From an uncultured bacterium (lineage in GTDB: Bacteria; Pseudomonadota; Gammaproteobacteria; Burkholderiales; Burkholderiaceae_E): DNA of 56,100 nt. The translations under genes and the position numbers were made by a program. Under the pieces are notes generated by a model. It ran no database searches. It was given only the letters and a program-made list of their open reading frames with translations, and was not told the DNA's origin. Position 1 is the first letter of the stretch; every line of letters starts with the position of its first letter. The stretch is from positions 1 through 56,100 of the forward strand of contig CAIVPX010000005.1 in assembly GCA_903907905.1 (NCBI GenBank). Reading direction: 5' to 3'. Of the stretch, positions 36,929 to 46,326 are shown piece after piece.

Positions 36929-37438
36929 TTACTCGATGGCGAGCGCAAGCTGCCCCGAGGCATCACGGCTGAGCACGAAGGCCTGGTCGGATGAGAGCGG
37001 ATGTCGCAGGCCGCAAAAGCTCGCCTCGACGGGCAACTCGCGCCCGCCGCGGTCGATGAGCACCGCGAGCCGCACGCGTGCCGGACGGCCGTAGTCAAAG
37101 ATTTCATTGAGCGCGGCACGAACCGTGCGCCCGGTGTACAGAATGTCGTCGACCAATACGACGTCGGCCCCATCCACCTCGAAGGGCAGCGTGGTCGGTT
37201 TCATCTCGGCGGGCAAGCCACGCTGGCCGTAATCGTCCCGGTGAAACGCGCTGGACAGCGTTCCCACCGCACCGGCCAGTCCCAGATCGCGCTGAAGACG
37301 CTCGGCAATCCAGACGCCGCCGCTGTGGACCCCGACCAGCAAGGGCGGTCGCCCGGAAGGCTGTTCCGCCTGCGCGAAGGCTTGGCGAAGCTGGTCGCGC
37401 AGCCGCGAGTAAGCCGATTCGGCATCCAGTTGAGGCAT
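36929..37438 (-). CDS. pyrR: Bifunctional PyrR: pyr operon regulator/uracil phosphoribosyltransferase
   Basis: The 169-residue protein has the type I phosphoribosyltransferase fold with the PRPP motif VVLVDDILYTGRTVRAAL near residue 93. Gram-positive PyrR binds UMP and attenuates pyr mRNA; in proteobacterial operons like this one its RNA-binding role is less clear and it may act on transcription or as uracil phosphoribosyltransferase. The gene precedes pyrB by 15 nt. I saw no anti-terminator or PyrR binding loop in the short spacer. Confidence 0.9.
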   Translation of the reverse strand: MPQLDAESAYSRLRDQLRQAFAQAEQPSGRPPLLVGVHSGGVWIAERLQRDLGLAGAVGTLSSAFHRDDYGQRGLPAEMKPTTLPFEVDGADVVLVDDILYTGRTVRAALNEIFDYGRPARVRLAVLIDRGGRELPVEASFCGLRHPLSSDQAFVLSRDASGQLALAIE

Positions 37439-37452
37439 GAGTGGGGGCAGGT

Positions 37453-37848
37453 TCAGTTCGAGTCGAGATATTGTCGCAGGATTATGGCCGCCGACTCGGC
37501 GTCGAGGGCATCGCCCGCCCCGCCCGCTGCGGCCTCGACCGAGGTATAGCGCTCATCGACCAGTTCAACCGGCAGCCGAAAGCGGCCGCTGAGCTGTCGG
37601 GCGAAGCGCTCGCAGCGATCGGTCATCGCGTGTCGGGCGCCATCGGGATGCAGTGGCCGGCCAACCACGAGTTTCTGCGGCTGCCACTCGAGGAGCAGGC
37701 GCCCGATCGCCTCAAAACACCGATCGCTGACGCGGGCATCGATCTGTGACAGGGGGCGGGCACTGCAGGTAAGCGTATTGCCGATGGCCACGCCGATCCG
37801 TCGAACTCCGAAATCAAACCCCAGGAGCGTCTCACCCCGCTCAGGCAT
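37453..37848 (-). CDS. ruvX: Holliday-junction-resolvase-like YqgF/RuvX (16S rRNA processing)
   Basis: The 131-residue RNase-H-like protein begins with the signature LLGFDFGVRRIGVAIGN and has the later motif VELVDERYTSVEA near residue 98 with the second acidic residues. In E. coli YqgF is essential and trims the 5' end of 16S rRNA. ATG at 37848 (MPERGETLLGF) was chosen over an in-frame TTG at 37866. The start overlaps the yqgE stop by 8 nt, so the two are translated together. Confidence 0.9.
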   Translation of the reverse strand: MPERGETLLGFDFGVRRIGVAIGNTLTCSARPLSQIDARVSDRCFEAIGRLLLEWQPQKLVVGRPLHPDGARHAMTDRCERFARQLSGRFRLPVELVDERYTSVEAAAGGAGDALDAESAAIILRQYLDSN

Positions 37849-38410
37849 GCCCGGCTGCCGCCGCAAGGTAGACCGGGTTCACACCCAGCAAGGCAAAGGC
37901 TCGCTGCAGTCGCTCATCCACCGGTGCGTCAAAAATCAGCGAGGGGTCTGCCTCAACGGTCAGCCAGGCGTTGCGGGCGACCTCGTCCTCCAACTGACCG
38001 GGGCCCCAGCCCGCGTAGCCCAGCATCACCAGCATGCGCTCCGGTCCGCCCCCTCGAGCCACGGCCTCCAAAACGTCCCTGGAGGATGTCAGCCCGATAT
38101 CGTCGCCCACTTCGACAGTGGCCCCCCAGTGGCCAACCGGTTGGTGCAGCACAAAGCCCCGATCGGTCTGGACCGGCCCGCCGTGAAACACCAGCGACCG
38201 TCCGAATTCGTCGGACTCAAGGCTCAGATCGAGCCGGCGAAAGAGCGTGGATAAATCAATGTCCATCGGGCGGTTGATCACCAGCCCCAACGCACCTTTT
38301 TCGTTATGCTCCGCCACAAACACCAAGCTGCCACCGAAATTCGAGTCTTCAAGGCTCGGCATGGCAATGAGGAAGCAGTTGCTCAGATCGCTCGCGGATT
38401 CCGCATTCAT
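37841..38410 (-). CDS. yqgE: UPF0301 protein YqgE/AlgH
   Basis: The 189-residue protein matches YqgE/AlgH throughout: LSNCFLIAMPSLEDSNFGGS near residue 9, EHNEKGALGLVINRP near 34 and GYAGWGPGQLEDE near 130. It is widespread in Gram-negative bacteria; AlgH was named from alginate regulation, but the biochemical role is unknown. The order yqgE-ruvX-pyrR-pyrB-pyrX is conserved in pseudomonads. A TATAAT box ends 7 nt before the start codon, which would make the message nearly leaderless; see findings. Confidence 0.92.
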   Translation of the reverse strand: MNAESASDLSNCFLIAMPSLEDSNFGGSLVFVAEHNEKGALGLVINRPMDIDLSTLFRRLDLSLESDEFGRSLVFHGGPVQTDRGFVLHQPVGHWGATVEVGDDIGLTSSRDVLEAVARGGGPERMLVMLGYAGWGPGQLEDEVARNAWLTVEADPSLIFDAPVDERLQRAFALLGVNPVYLAAAAGHA

Positions 38411-38416
38411 CTTCCG

Positions 38417-38422
38417 ATTATA
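38417..38422 (-). promoter_or_regulatory. -10 element TATAAT in the yqgE/phrB divergent gap
   Basis: The gap of 43 nt between the divergent genes contains a perfect TATAAT on the minus strand; the same AT-rich patch reads TTATAT (38418-38423) on the plus strand, 30 nt before phrB. No good -35 was found for either direction. Both genes may be driven from this patch. Confidence 0.45.
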
Positions 38423-38453
38423 TGTCCCGATTCCCCCCTCGCCGGATTAACCG

Positions 38454-40004
38454 ATGAACGCAAACCGCCTAGCAACCCACCCCACCGCCCTGGTTTGGCT
38501 CCGGCGGGATCTGCGGCTGGATGACCACGCAGCACTCGCGCAGGCACTGCGAGAGTGCGAGCGGGTGCACTGCTGCTTTGTCTTTGACGAAGCGATCCTC
38601 GCGCCGCTGCCCCGGGCCGACCGTCGCGTGGAATTCATCTGGCAGGCGCTGCATGAAATCGACTCGCGCCTGCGCGCGCTGGGCGGCGCGCTCTGGACCT
38701 GCCACGGCACGCCCGAGCAGGCCATTCCGATGCTCGCCCGGCTCACAGGTGCCAGCGCGGTCTACGCCAACCATGACTACGAACCGGCTGCGATCGCCCG
38801 TGACACGGCGGTCGCAGCAAGCCTGGCGGCCGAAGGGCGGGAACTGGTCACCTGCAAGGATCAGGTGGTGTTCGAATGCGCCGAGGTGCTGACCCAGGAC
38901 GGTCGGCCCTTTTCCGTCTTCACGCCTTACAAACGCGCCTGGCTCAGAAAGCTGGATGCCGCGACGCTTGCCGAGCACGCGGTCGATCTCGAGGGCCGAC
39001 TCGCGCCGATCGATAGCCTGCACCTGCAGCGAGAGTCGCCGTCCACACCCGGTGTATCGGCCGATGCAGCAGGCCCCAAGCGGCGCTGGCAGGCTGACGG
39101 CATTCCCGCACTCGATACGTTGGGGTTTGAGCCGGCCGGACTCGCTGAGCTCAAGATCCGTACGGGGTCGTCCGGTGCGCAGGCGCTGTTCGATGACTTC
39201 AGTGCCCGCATCGGCCTTTACCGGGACACGCGCGACTATCCGGCCGTGAAAGGGCCCTCGTATCTGTCCGTGCACCTGCGCTTCGGGACAATTTCGGTGC
39301 GACAGCTCGCGAGGTTTGCCTGGCAAACCATGCAGACGAACACGCTCGCCGCCGCAGGCGCCGAAACCTGGCTATCCGAACTGATCTGGCGAGACTTCTA
39401 TTTTCAGATTCTCTGGCATCACCCGCGCGTGGTGGCCGCCGCGTTCAGGCCCGAGTACGACTCGATCCGGTGGGTTGAAGACGACGCGCTGTTTGCGGCC
39501 TGGTGCGAGGGCCGAACAGGCTATCCGCTGGTGGACGCCGCGATGGCGCAGATCAACCGGACCGGATACATGCACAACCGTCTGCGCATGGTGGTGGCCT
39601 CCTTCCTGATGAAGGACCTCGGCATCGACTGGCGCAAGGGTGAACGCTATTTTGCTGAGCACCTGATCGACTACGACCTGGCGGCCAACAACGGTGGCTG
39701 GCAGTGGGCGGCCTCAAGCGGCTGTGATGCGCAACCCTATTTTCGGATTTTCAATCCGGTCACGCAGTCGGAACGATTCGACCCGCAGGGAAAGTTCATC
39801 CGGCGTTATCTGCCGCAACTGGCGCGGCTTCCAGACAAGGCGCTGCACGCACCCTGGCTCGCCTCGCCGGCCCAACTCGCTGCGGCTGGCATCCAACTGG
39901 GCATTGACTACCCAAGGCCCGTGGTCAGTCACGAGGCAGCGCGCAAAGCCACGCTGGAACGCTATGCGGTGATCAAAAGCGCCGGTACGGGTTCGGCCGA
40001 CTGA
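38454..40004 (+). CDS. phrB: Deoxyribodipyrimidine photolyase
   Basis: The 516-residue flavoprotein repairs cyclobutane pyrimidine dimers with blue light. The antenna domain begins VWLRRDLRLDDHAAL near residue 13. The FAD domain has RDFYFQILWHHP near 312, TGYPLVDAAMAQINRTGYMHNRLR-type residues near 353, and NNGGWQWAASSGCDAQPYFRIFNP near 409-432, all typical of class I CPD photolyases. It is slightly longer than the usual 470-480 residues because of an extra segment near 195-220. It is separated from the convergent rubredoxin gene by 94 nt. Confidence 0.93.
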   Translation: MNANRLATHPTALVWLRRDLRLDDHAALAQALRECERVHCCFVFDEAILAPLPRADRRVEFIWQALHEIDSRLRALGGALWTCHGTPEQAIPMLARLTGASAVYANHDYEPAAIARDTAVAASLAAEGRELVTCKDQVVFECAEVLTQDGRPFSVFTPYKRAWLRKLDAATLAEHAVDLEGRLAPIDSLHLQRESPSTPGVSADAAGPKRRWQADGIPALDTLGFEPAGLAELKIRTGSSGAQALFDDFSARIGLYRDTRDYPAVKGPSYLSVHLRFGTISVRQLARFAWQTMQTNTLAAAGAETWLSELIWRDFYFQILWHHPRVVAAAFRPEYDSIRWVEDDALFAAWCEGRTGYPLVDAAMAQINRTGYMHNRLRMVVASFLMKDLGIDWRKGERYFAEHLIDYDLAANNGGWQWAASSGCDAQPYFRIFNPVTQSERFDPQGKFIRRYLPQLARLPDKALHAPWLASPAQLAAAGIQLGIDYPRPVVSHEAARKATLERYAVIKSAGTGSAD

Positions 40005-40036
40005 GCGCGGTGCCGCTCCGGCCGCATGAGGCTTGT

Positions 40037-40055
40037 CCGGCAGGAGCCCTGTCGG
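40037..40055. terminator. Hairpin between phrB and rubredoxin genes
   Basis: CCGGCAGG-AGC-CCTGTCGG forms an 8-bp stem with one G-U pair, in the convergent gap, without a T-tract. It may terminate either transcript. Confidence 0.35.
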
Positions 40056-40098
40056 GCGCCCGCGAGTGCAACGGGTGATGCATGACGGCAAGGCCGGA

Positions 40099-40278
40099 TC
40101 AGAGTTCGACCATCTCGAAGTCGTCCTTGCGGGCGCCGCACTCGGGACAGGTCCAGTTCATGGGCACGTCTTCCCAACGGGTGCCCGCAGCAATCCCCTC
40201 ATCCGGCAGGCCTGTTGCCTCGTCATAAATCCAGCCGCAGATCAGGCACATCCACGTCTTGAAGGGGGCGTCGCTCAT
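40099..40278 (-). CDS. Rubredoxin
   Basis: The 59-residue protein has the two Cys pairs that bind a single iron: MCLICGWIYDEATG near residue 10 and WTCPECGARKDDFE near 43. It transfers one electron in redox chains, for example to alkane or other hydroxylases. ATG at 40278 has GGGAA about 7 nt upstream; an in-frame TTG at 40290 was not used. Spacing and partner give no indication of its pathway, as the neighbours are photolyase and a TerC protein. Confidence 0.92.
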   Translation of the reverse strand: MSDAPFKTWMCLICGWIYDEATGLPDEGIAAGTRWEDVPMNWTCPECGARKDDFEMVEL

Positions 40279-40402
40279 TGAAGTTCCCAAGAATGATTAG
40301 AGCCGGGCAGAGCGATTCAAGAACCGTCGCTCGACCCGCCAGCCTGCGCAGCGCGGGCAAGTAAAGAGGACTCTGCTCGCGCTGCATCGTTGAACAACCG
40401 GG

Positions 40403-41128
40403 TCAGGACACCTGCCCGGAATCGGGCCCATGCCCGTGTTTGCGCATCAAAAACGCCTTGCCGATGGCCAGAACCAGGACGACCCCCGCAAGACCTGCTG
40501 CCGTGCCGAGACCGTGATGGCTCATGCCCAGGGACTGAGCGAGGGACTCGGTCCAAGCATGAATAGCGGGGTCGCCCACCGCGATTTCACCCGCGATGAA
40601 GCCCAGCAGCCCCGCACCCAACCAGACGATGAGGGGGAAGCGTTCAATGACCTTGAGCAGGAGGGTGGACCCGAAGATCACCAGGGGAATGGAGATGGCC
40701 AGGCCCAGCACCAGCAGCACCGTTGAGCCCTTGGCGGCGGCAGCCACCGCGATGACGTTGTCCAGACTCATGACCAGATCGGCGATGAGAATGGTGCGCA
40801 CCGCTGCAGCCATCCCGCTCTTGGCCCCGTCGTCGCCGCCCTCGCTTTCATCCTCAGGCAAGAGCAAGGTGACGCCGATATAGACCAGCAGCACTGCCCC
40901 GATCAGTTTGAGGTAGGGAAGTTGCAGCAACTGAACCGCCACCAGTGTCAGCACGATCCGCATCACGATGGCCGCGCCCGAACCGATGAGGATGGCCTGC
41001 TTCTGCTGTTTGGGCGGCAGCGAGCGCGCTGCCAGCGCAATCACTACGGCATTGTCGCCGGACAACAGGATATTCACCCAGATGATCTGAGCCAGTGCTA
41101 CCCAGAATGCGGTGCTGCCGATTTCCAT
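40403..41128 (-). CDS. TerC/YjbE-family integral membrane protein
   Basis: The 241-residue protein has about seven transmembrane helices and two acidic motifs characteristic of the TerC superfamily, NILLSGDNAVVIAL near residue 19 and DLVMSLDNVIAVA near 117, each carrying Asp-Asn in a helix. Some members export manganese and others confer tellurite resistance or metalate secreted proteins; which applies here is not decided. A hydrophilic acidic/Gly patch (EDESEGGDDG, near 92) separates the halves and the C-terminus is His/Gly-rich. It lies 62 nt after sucD on the same strand. No yybP-ykoY-like leader was recognised. Confidence 0.85.
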   Translation of the reverse strand: MEIGSTAFWVALAQIIWVNILLSGDNAVVIALAARSLPPKQQKQAILIGSGAAIVMRIVLTLVAVQLLQLPYLKLIGAVLLVYIGVTLLLPEDESEGGDDGAKSGMAAAVRTILIADLVMSLDNVIAVAAAAKGSTVLLVLGLAISIPLVIFGSTLLLKVIERFPLIVWLGAGLLGFIAGEIAVGDPAIHAWTESLAQSLGMSHHGLGTAAGLAGVVLVLAIGKAFLMRKHGHGPDSGQVS

Positions 41129-41190
41129 GAAACCTCCTCAGTCGCTGCAGGGCCCCCAGGGGCTACTCGAGCCCGAGATCAGTGCCTGAA

Positions 41191-42072
41191 TCAGAGCACG
41201 CTCTTCAGAAGCTTGCCCATCTCGGAAGGGTCTTTGGTGACCTTGATACCGCAGGCCGCCATGACCGAGAGTTTTTCCTGGGCCGTACCCTTGCCGCCGG
41301 AAATGATGGCCCCAGCATGCCCCATCCGTTTGCCCGGGGGTGCTGTGACCCCGGCAATGAAGCCCACCACAGGCTTCTTCATGTTATCCCTCACCCACTC
41401 GGCGGCCGTTTCTTCGTCGGAGCCGCCGATTTCGCCGATCATCACCACGGCGTCGGTGTCGGGGTCATCGTTGAACATACGCAGGACATCGATGTGCTTG
41501 AGCCCGTTGACGGGATCGCCACCGATTCCAACTGCGCTGGACTGTCCCAACCCGAGCGCGGTGAGTTGCCCCACGGCTTCGTAAGTGAGCGTTCCCGAGC
41601 GCGACACCACGCCAATGCGGCCCTTGCGATGAATGTGGCCCGGCATGATGCCAATCTTGAGTTCATCGGGCGTGATGACGCCGGGACAATTGGGCCCGAG
41701 CAGCAGCGTCTTGCGGTTTTCCTTTCGCATCCGGTCGCGCACTCGGATCATGTCGCGCACGGGAATGCCCTCGGTGATACAGATCGCCAGGTCGAGATCA
41801 GCCTCGACTGCTTCCCAGATAGCGTCCGCCGCACCCGCTGGCGGCACGTAGATGACCGACACGGTGGCACCCGTGGCCTGCTTGGCCTCACGGACGTTGG
41901 CGTAGATGGGGATGCCCTCGAAGTCTTCGCCGGCCTTCTTGGGATTGACGCCCGCCACATAGGCGGCTCGACCGTTCGCATAATCGCGGCTGGTGCGGGT
42001 ATGAAACTGCCCCGTCTTGCCGGTAATGCCCTGGGTCATCACCTTGGTGTTGCGGTTGATCAGGATACTCAT
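41191..42072 (-). CDS. sucD: Succinyl-CoA synthetase alpha subunit
   Basis: The 293-residue protein binds CoA and carries the phosphorylated catalytic His, here in [18 protein letters not shown] near residue 245. The start [24 protein letters not shown] and the CoA loop [14 protein letters not shown] near 122 are typical. With SucC it converts succinyl-CoA to succinate, producing ATP or GTP in the TCA cycle. It is separated from sucC by an unusually long spacer of 111 nt with a hairpin. Confidence 0.96.
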   Translation of the reverse strand: MSILINRNTKVMTQGITGKTGQFHTRTSRDYANGRAAYVAGVNPKKAGEDFEGIPIYANVREAKQATGATVSVIYVPPAGAADAIWEAVEADLDLAICITEGIPVRDMIRVRDRMRKENRKTLLLGPNCPGVITPDELKIGIMPGHIHRKGRIGVVSRSGTLTYEAVGQLTALGLGQSSAVGIGGDPVNGLKHIDVLRMFNDDPDTDAVVMIGEIGGSDEETAAEWVRDNMKKPVVGFIAGVTAPPGKRMGHAGAIISGGKGTAQEKLSVMAACGIKVTKDPSEMGKLLKSVL

Positions 42073-42141
42073 GGCACATCCCTTCCTGTCTTGGATCCAG
42101 CCTCGGATTCGAGCCGGTCTCTGGCTTACTCTGTTCTGTCG

Positions 42142-42183
42142 CTGAAGGCGCGGGGAAAGCGTTGCGGCTGAAGGACCCGCGCC

Positions 42184-42187
<4 letters not shown>
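42142..42187 (-). other. Long-stem hairpin at the sucC-sucD junction
   Basis: CTGA-a-GGCGCGGG pairs with CCCGCGCC-TCAG around a 21-nt loop, giving 12 bp with one bulged base. The right arm contains the sucC stop codon (42184-42186) and the structure lies in the 111-nt gap before sucD. It could set the ratio or stability of the two messages. Confidence 0.6.
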
Positions 42188-43350
<1,163 letters not shown>

Positions 43351-43454
43351 TGATCGGCTCCCCGGTAACTTCGCGCAGCCATGGCGACACCACCGACATG
43401 CAGCGATGGCAGCGAGACAAAATTTGGCCCTGACGGCCGCTCGAGACTGCTGGT

Positions 43455-43475
43455 TGGCTCTTGCGTAGAGAGCCA
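43455..43475 (-). other. Hairpin in the sucC leader region
   Basis: TGGCTCT and AGAGCCA pair perfectly (7 bp) around a 7-nt loop, just downstream of a possible -10 at 43491. It would fall near the 5' end of the sucC message. Function unknown. Confidence 0.35.
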
Positions 43476-43490
43476 GGAAATTGGCGGGGG

Positions 43491-43499
43491 AGTGTATCA
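43491..43499 (-). promoter_or_regulatory. Possible extended -10 upstream of sucC
   Basis: TGATACACT on the minus strand, the same nonamer as before pcm, about 140 nt before the sucC start. It implies a leader of some 130 nt. A clear -35 is not seen. Confidence 0.4.
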
Positions 43500-43577
43500 C
43501 GCAGCCAGAGGAGAGAAACGCTTGAGCGGGCTGGCGTGAGAGGTGGACGCCGGGGCCCGCCGGTAGCGGTGGTCGCC

Positions 43578-44021
43578 TCAGTCGTCGCCCCCCCCAAGCA
43601 CTCGCCGCACGACCTCGGCGGAGAACCCCCTGGACGCCAGGAATCGCATCTGCCTGAGCTTGTCTTCTCGCGAGGCGGACGGTTCCCGGAACCGCTTGCG
43701 CCAGACCTCGCGCGCGCGGTCGAACTCGGTTGCACGCAGCGCAGCGACGGATGCCTCGATGTGCTCGGGATCGAGCTGATGCGAGCGAAGTTCTTGCCGG
43801 ATGCGGGCCGCCCCGAACCGGCCAGCCCGACGATGCACCAGCCCCTCGATGAAGCGCTCCTCGGAGAGCAGGCGCCGGTCGGCCAGGCGGTCGAGCAACG
43901 CGTCGACATCGTGGGGCTCACCGCCCTTGGCGATGAGCTTGAGTCGCAATTCGGCCCGGCTGTGCTCGCGCCGGGCCAGGTAGGCCAGCGCCACCGCCTC
44001 AAGCGAGACGGGCCCGCTCAT
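43578..44021 (-). CDS. recX: Regulatory protein RecX
   Basis: The 147-residue helical protein binds RecA filaments and inhibits recombination and coprotease activity. Typical three-helix repeats are seen: [19 protein letters not shown] near residue 10 and [29 protein letters not shown] near 46. It lies 26 nt downstream of recA and should be read through from the same SOS promoter. Confidence 0.92.
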   Translation of the reverse strand: MSGPVSLEAVALAYLARREHSRAELRLKLIAKGGEPHDVDALLDRLADRRLLSEERFIEGLVHRRAGRFGAARIRQELRSHQLDPEHIEASVAALRATEFDRAREVWRKRFREPSASREDKLRQMRFLASRGFSAEVVRRVLGGGDD

Positions 44022-44047
44022 GACGCCCCCGGGCTTGCGCCGGCCAG

Positions 44048-45109
44048 TCAGGCCGCCGCTTCCTCGGCCCCGCCAGCGGGCCGGGCGCTGACCCCGAAGT
44101 GAGCTCGAACCTTGTTTTCGATTTCGAGGGACAGTTCGGGCCGCTCGCGGAGAAACTCCCGGGCGTTGTCCTTACCCTGACCGATCCGGTTGCCCTCGTA
44201 GCTGTACCAGGCACCGCTTTTTTCGACCACGCTGCTGTTGGCGCCGAGGTCGAGGATTTCGCCCTCGCGCGAGATACCCTCGCCGTAGAGGATGTCGAAT
44301 TCGGCCGACTTGAAGGGCGGTGCCACCTTGTTCTTGACGACCTTGACCCGGGTTTCGCTGCCGATGACTTCTTCGGCCTTTTTGATGGAGCCCGTGCGAC
44401 GGATGTCGAGCCGTACCGATGAATAGAACTTCAGCGCGTTGCCACCGGTGGTGGTTTCGGGGTTACCGAACATGACACCGATCTTCATGCGGATCTGGTT
44501 GATGAAGATGACCATGGAGTTGGTGCGCTTGATGGTGGCCGTGAGTTTTCGCAGCGCCTGCGACATGAGTCGGGCCTGAAGACCAGGCAAGGAATCGCCC
44601 ATTTCGCCCTCGATTTCGGCCTTGGGGGTGAGCGCCGCCACCGAGTCGATGACGATGAGGTCGACCGAGCCGCTTCGCACCAGGGCATCGACAATTTCAA
44701 GTGCCTGCTCGCCTGTATCGGGCTGAGACACGAGCAGATCGTCGAGCGTGACACCAAGCTTGGACGCGTACTGCACGTCGAGCGCGTGTTCGGCGTCGAT
44801 GAAGGCGCAGGTACCGCCGATTTTCTGCATCTCGGCGATGACCTGAAGCGTCAGCGTGGTCTTGCCGGATGACTCGGGGCCGAAGATTTCGATGACCCGG
44901 CCGCGGGGCAGGCCGCCCACGCCCAGGGCAATATCAAGGCCGAGCGAGCCGGTGGAGACCACCTGGATGTCGTGCTCGATGCCGGCATCGGCCAGGCGCA
45001 TGATGGAGCCCTTGCCGAACTGTTTTTCAATTTGGGCCAGCGCGGCGCTGAGGGCCTTGGTGCGCTCGCTTTTTGATTTGGCGTCGTCCATGTTGATCAC
45101 TTTTTCCAT
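44048..45109 (-). CDS. recA: Recombinase RecA
   Basis: The 353-residue ATPase drives strand exchange and LexA self-cleavage. Walker A is [10 protein letters not shown] near residue 75, the Walker B-type strand is [19 protein letters not shown] near 150, and loop L2 is [23 protein letters not shown] near 212. Length and C-terminal Ala/Glu-rich tail are typical. An SOS-type operator overlaps the promoter at 45174-45189, so it is under LexA control. Upstream lies pncC, downstream recX. Confidence 0.97.
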   Translation of the reverse strand: MEKVINMDDAKSKSERTKALSAALAQIEKQFGKGSIMRLADAGIEHDIQVVSTGSLGLDIALGVGGLPRGRVIEIFGPESSGKTTLTLQVIAEMQKIGGTCAFIDAEHALDVQYASKLGVTLDDLLVSQPDTGEQALEIVDALVRSGSVDLIVIDSVAALTPKAEIEGEMGDSLPGLQARLMSQALRKLTATIKRTNSMVIFINQIRMKIGVMFGNPETTTGGNALKFYSSVRLDIRRTGSIKKAEEVIGSETRVKVVKNKVAPPFKSAEFDILYGEGISREGEILDLGANSSVVEKSGAWYSYEGNRIGQGKDNAREFLRERPELSLEIENKVRAHFGVSARPAGGAEEAAA

Positions 45110-45156
45110 TGCTGACCTCGTCTGTGCGTGGGCGCGAAAAGGCCCGACTGACGAGA

Positions 45157-45185
45157 ATTATTGCATGCAACCACTGTATAAACAA
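45157..45185 (-). promoter_or_regulatory. recA promoter (-35 TTGTTT, 17-nt spacer, -10 AATAAT)
   Basis: On the minus strand TTGTTT (45180-45185) is 17 nt from AATAAT (45157-45162), with TGC preceding the -10 by one base. Transcription would start about 40 nt before the recA start codon. Confidence 0.65.
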
Positions 45186-45189
45186 TCAG
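45174..45189 (-). promoter_or_regulatory. LexA-binding SOS box of recA
   Basis: CTGATTGTTTATACAG matches the CTG-N10-CAG SOS consensus with an AT-rich core and covers the -35 of the recA promoter, so LexA would occlude RNA polymerase. This is seen directly; regulation is inferred from the family. Confidence 0.85.
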
Positions 45190-45215
45190 TCTTTTGAGAC
45201 TAGATGATCCGGATG

Positions 45216-45809
45216 CTACACCCCTTGCAGATCAGTCGATGCTGTGCGGGGGAGCAGTTTCAAAGCTTCGTCGAGCGCAAACTGGGCGGTCTGCGCCCGA
45301 ACCTCCGAGCGCCCGCCGATGAAGTGACGGGTGAGCGAATACAGCGCACCTGCCTGCGCCGCGGGACTCGCCGCACCCTGACCGTCGCTGCCGCCCCCAT
45401 CGCCGCCCGCCCCGCCCCTCAGCGCCCAGGCGAAGCACACCGTGCCGACCGGTTTGTCCAGACTGCCGCCGCCCGGACCCGCGATCCCCGTGACGGCGAG
45501 CGCGATCCGGGCCCGACTGCGCCGCAGCGCTCCCTGTGCCATCTCGCGCGCAACGGGCTCGCTCACCGCACCGAAGCGCTGCAGCGACTGCAGGGACACA
45601 CCCAGAAGCTCCTGCTTGGCCTCGTTGCTGTAGGTGACGAAGCCCCGGTCGAACCAGCGGCTTGAGCCGCCGATTTCAGTCAGCGCAGCGGCAATCAGCC
45701 CCCCCGTGCAGGACTCGGCGCAGGCAATCAAGGCGCCATCGGACTCGAGGGCACGCCCCAGGCGCACCGCCGACGCCAGCACGGCCGTAAGCTCGGCAAA
45801 CGGATTCAT
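45216..45809 (-). CDS. pncC: Nicotinamide-nucleotide amidohydrolase (CinA C-terminal domain)
   Basis: The 197-residue protein consists only of the CinA C-terminal domain, which deamidates nicotinamide mononucleotide to nicotinate mononucleotide in NAD recycling. [35 protein letters not shown]-type residues near 32-66 hold the catalytic Ser and Lys region, and [20 protein letters not shown] near 101 is the family block. ATG at 45809 (MNPFAEL) was chosen. It lies just upstream of recA as is common in bacteria. Confidence 0.9.
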   Translation of the reverse strand: MNPFAELTAVLASAVRLGRALESDGALIACAESCTGGLIAAALTEIGGSSRWFDRGFVTYSNEAKQELLGVSLQSLQRFGAVSEPVAREMAQGALRRSRARIALAVTGIAGPGGGSLDKPVGTVCFAWALRGGAGGDGGGSDGQGAASPAAQAGALYSLTRHFIGGRSEVRAQTAQFALDEALKLLPRTASTDLQGV

Positions 45810-45831
45810 TGCAACGGGCTCGCAAGAAACA

Positions 45832-46326
45832 TCAGAGGAGGGAGCGCCAGAGGGCGAACACGAACAGCGTGAAGAGCGCCGCCAGCAAATCATCGAACAT
45901 GATGCCAAAGCCGCCCTTGAGCCGCGCGTCAAACTGGCGGATCGGCGGGGGCTTGACGATATCGAAGAAGCGAAACACCCCGAAGGCGGCGAGCTGGCTC
46001 GCCACCCCACCGGGGATGACCACCAGCACCAGCCAGAAGGCGATGACCTCATCCCAGACGATGGCTGGGTGGTCACTCACGCCAACATCGCGGGCAGCCC
46101 GGCCGCAGGCCCACACGCCCAGCAGGAAACCGATGACGATCACCACCGCCCAGTCGGCGGGGCGAAGCCAGTCCTCGAGCAGCGCGAAGACGCACCAGGC
46201 CCAGAGGGTGCCCACGGTGCCCGGCGCGCGCGGGAACAGCCCGCTGCCGAAACCGACGGCGATGAGGTGGGCCGGATCGCCCAGCCGAAATCGCGAGGGC
46301 GTCGTGAAGCGGTCAGGCGAAGTGAT
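45832..46326 (-). CDS. pgpA: Phosphatidylglycerophosphatase A (non-canonical ATC start likely)
   Basis: This enzyme dephosphorylates phosphatidylglycerophosphate in the inner membrane. Protein similarity begins well upstream of the first conventional start (GTG at 46215, which would lose [19 protein letters not shown]). The frame stays open back to a stop at 46348, with no ATG, GTG or TTG between. ATC at 46324-46326 (reading I-T-S-P-D-R-F) sits 5 nt behind GGGAGG and would give 164 residues, the usual length; CTG at 46284 is another option. [13 protein letters not shown] near residue 86 is the catalytic acidic motif. It would overlap thiL by 14 nt. A point mutation or sequencing error at the start is also possible. 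Confidence 0.82.
   Translation of the reverse strand: MTSPDRFTTPSRFRLGDPAHLIAVGFGSGLFPRAPGTVGTLWAWCVFALLEDWLRPADWAVVIVIGFLLGVWACGRAARDVGVSDHPAIVWDEVIAFWLVLVVIPGGVASQLAAFGVFRFFDIVKPPPIRQFDARLKGGFGIMFDDLLAALFTLFVFALWRSLL

Noticed and set aside
43351-43577. A hidden small gene between recX and sucC
   Set aside because: The in-frame extension of sucC upstream of GTG 43350 is low-similarity sequence and lacks a ribosome site; the space is better explained as promoter and leader.
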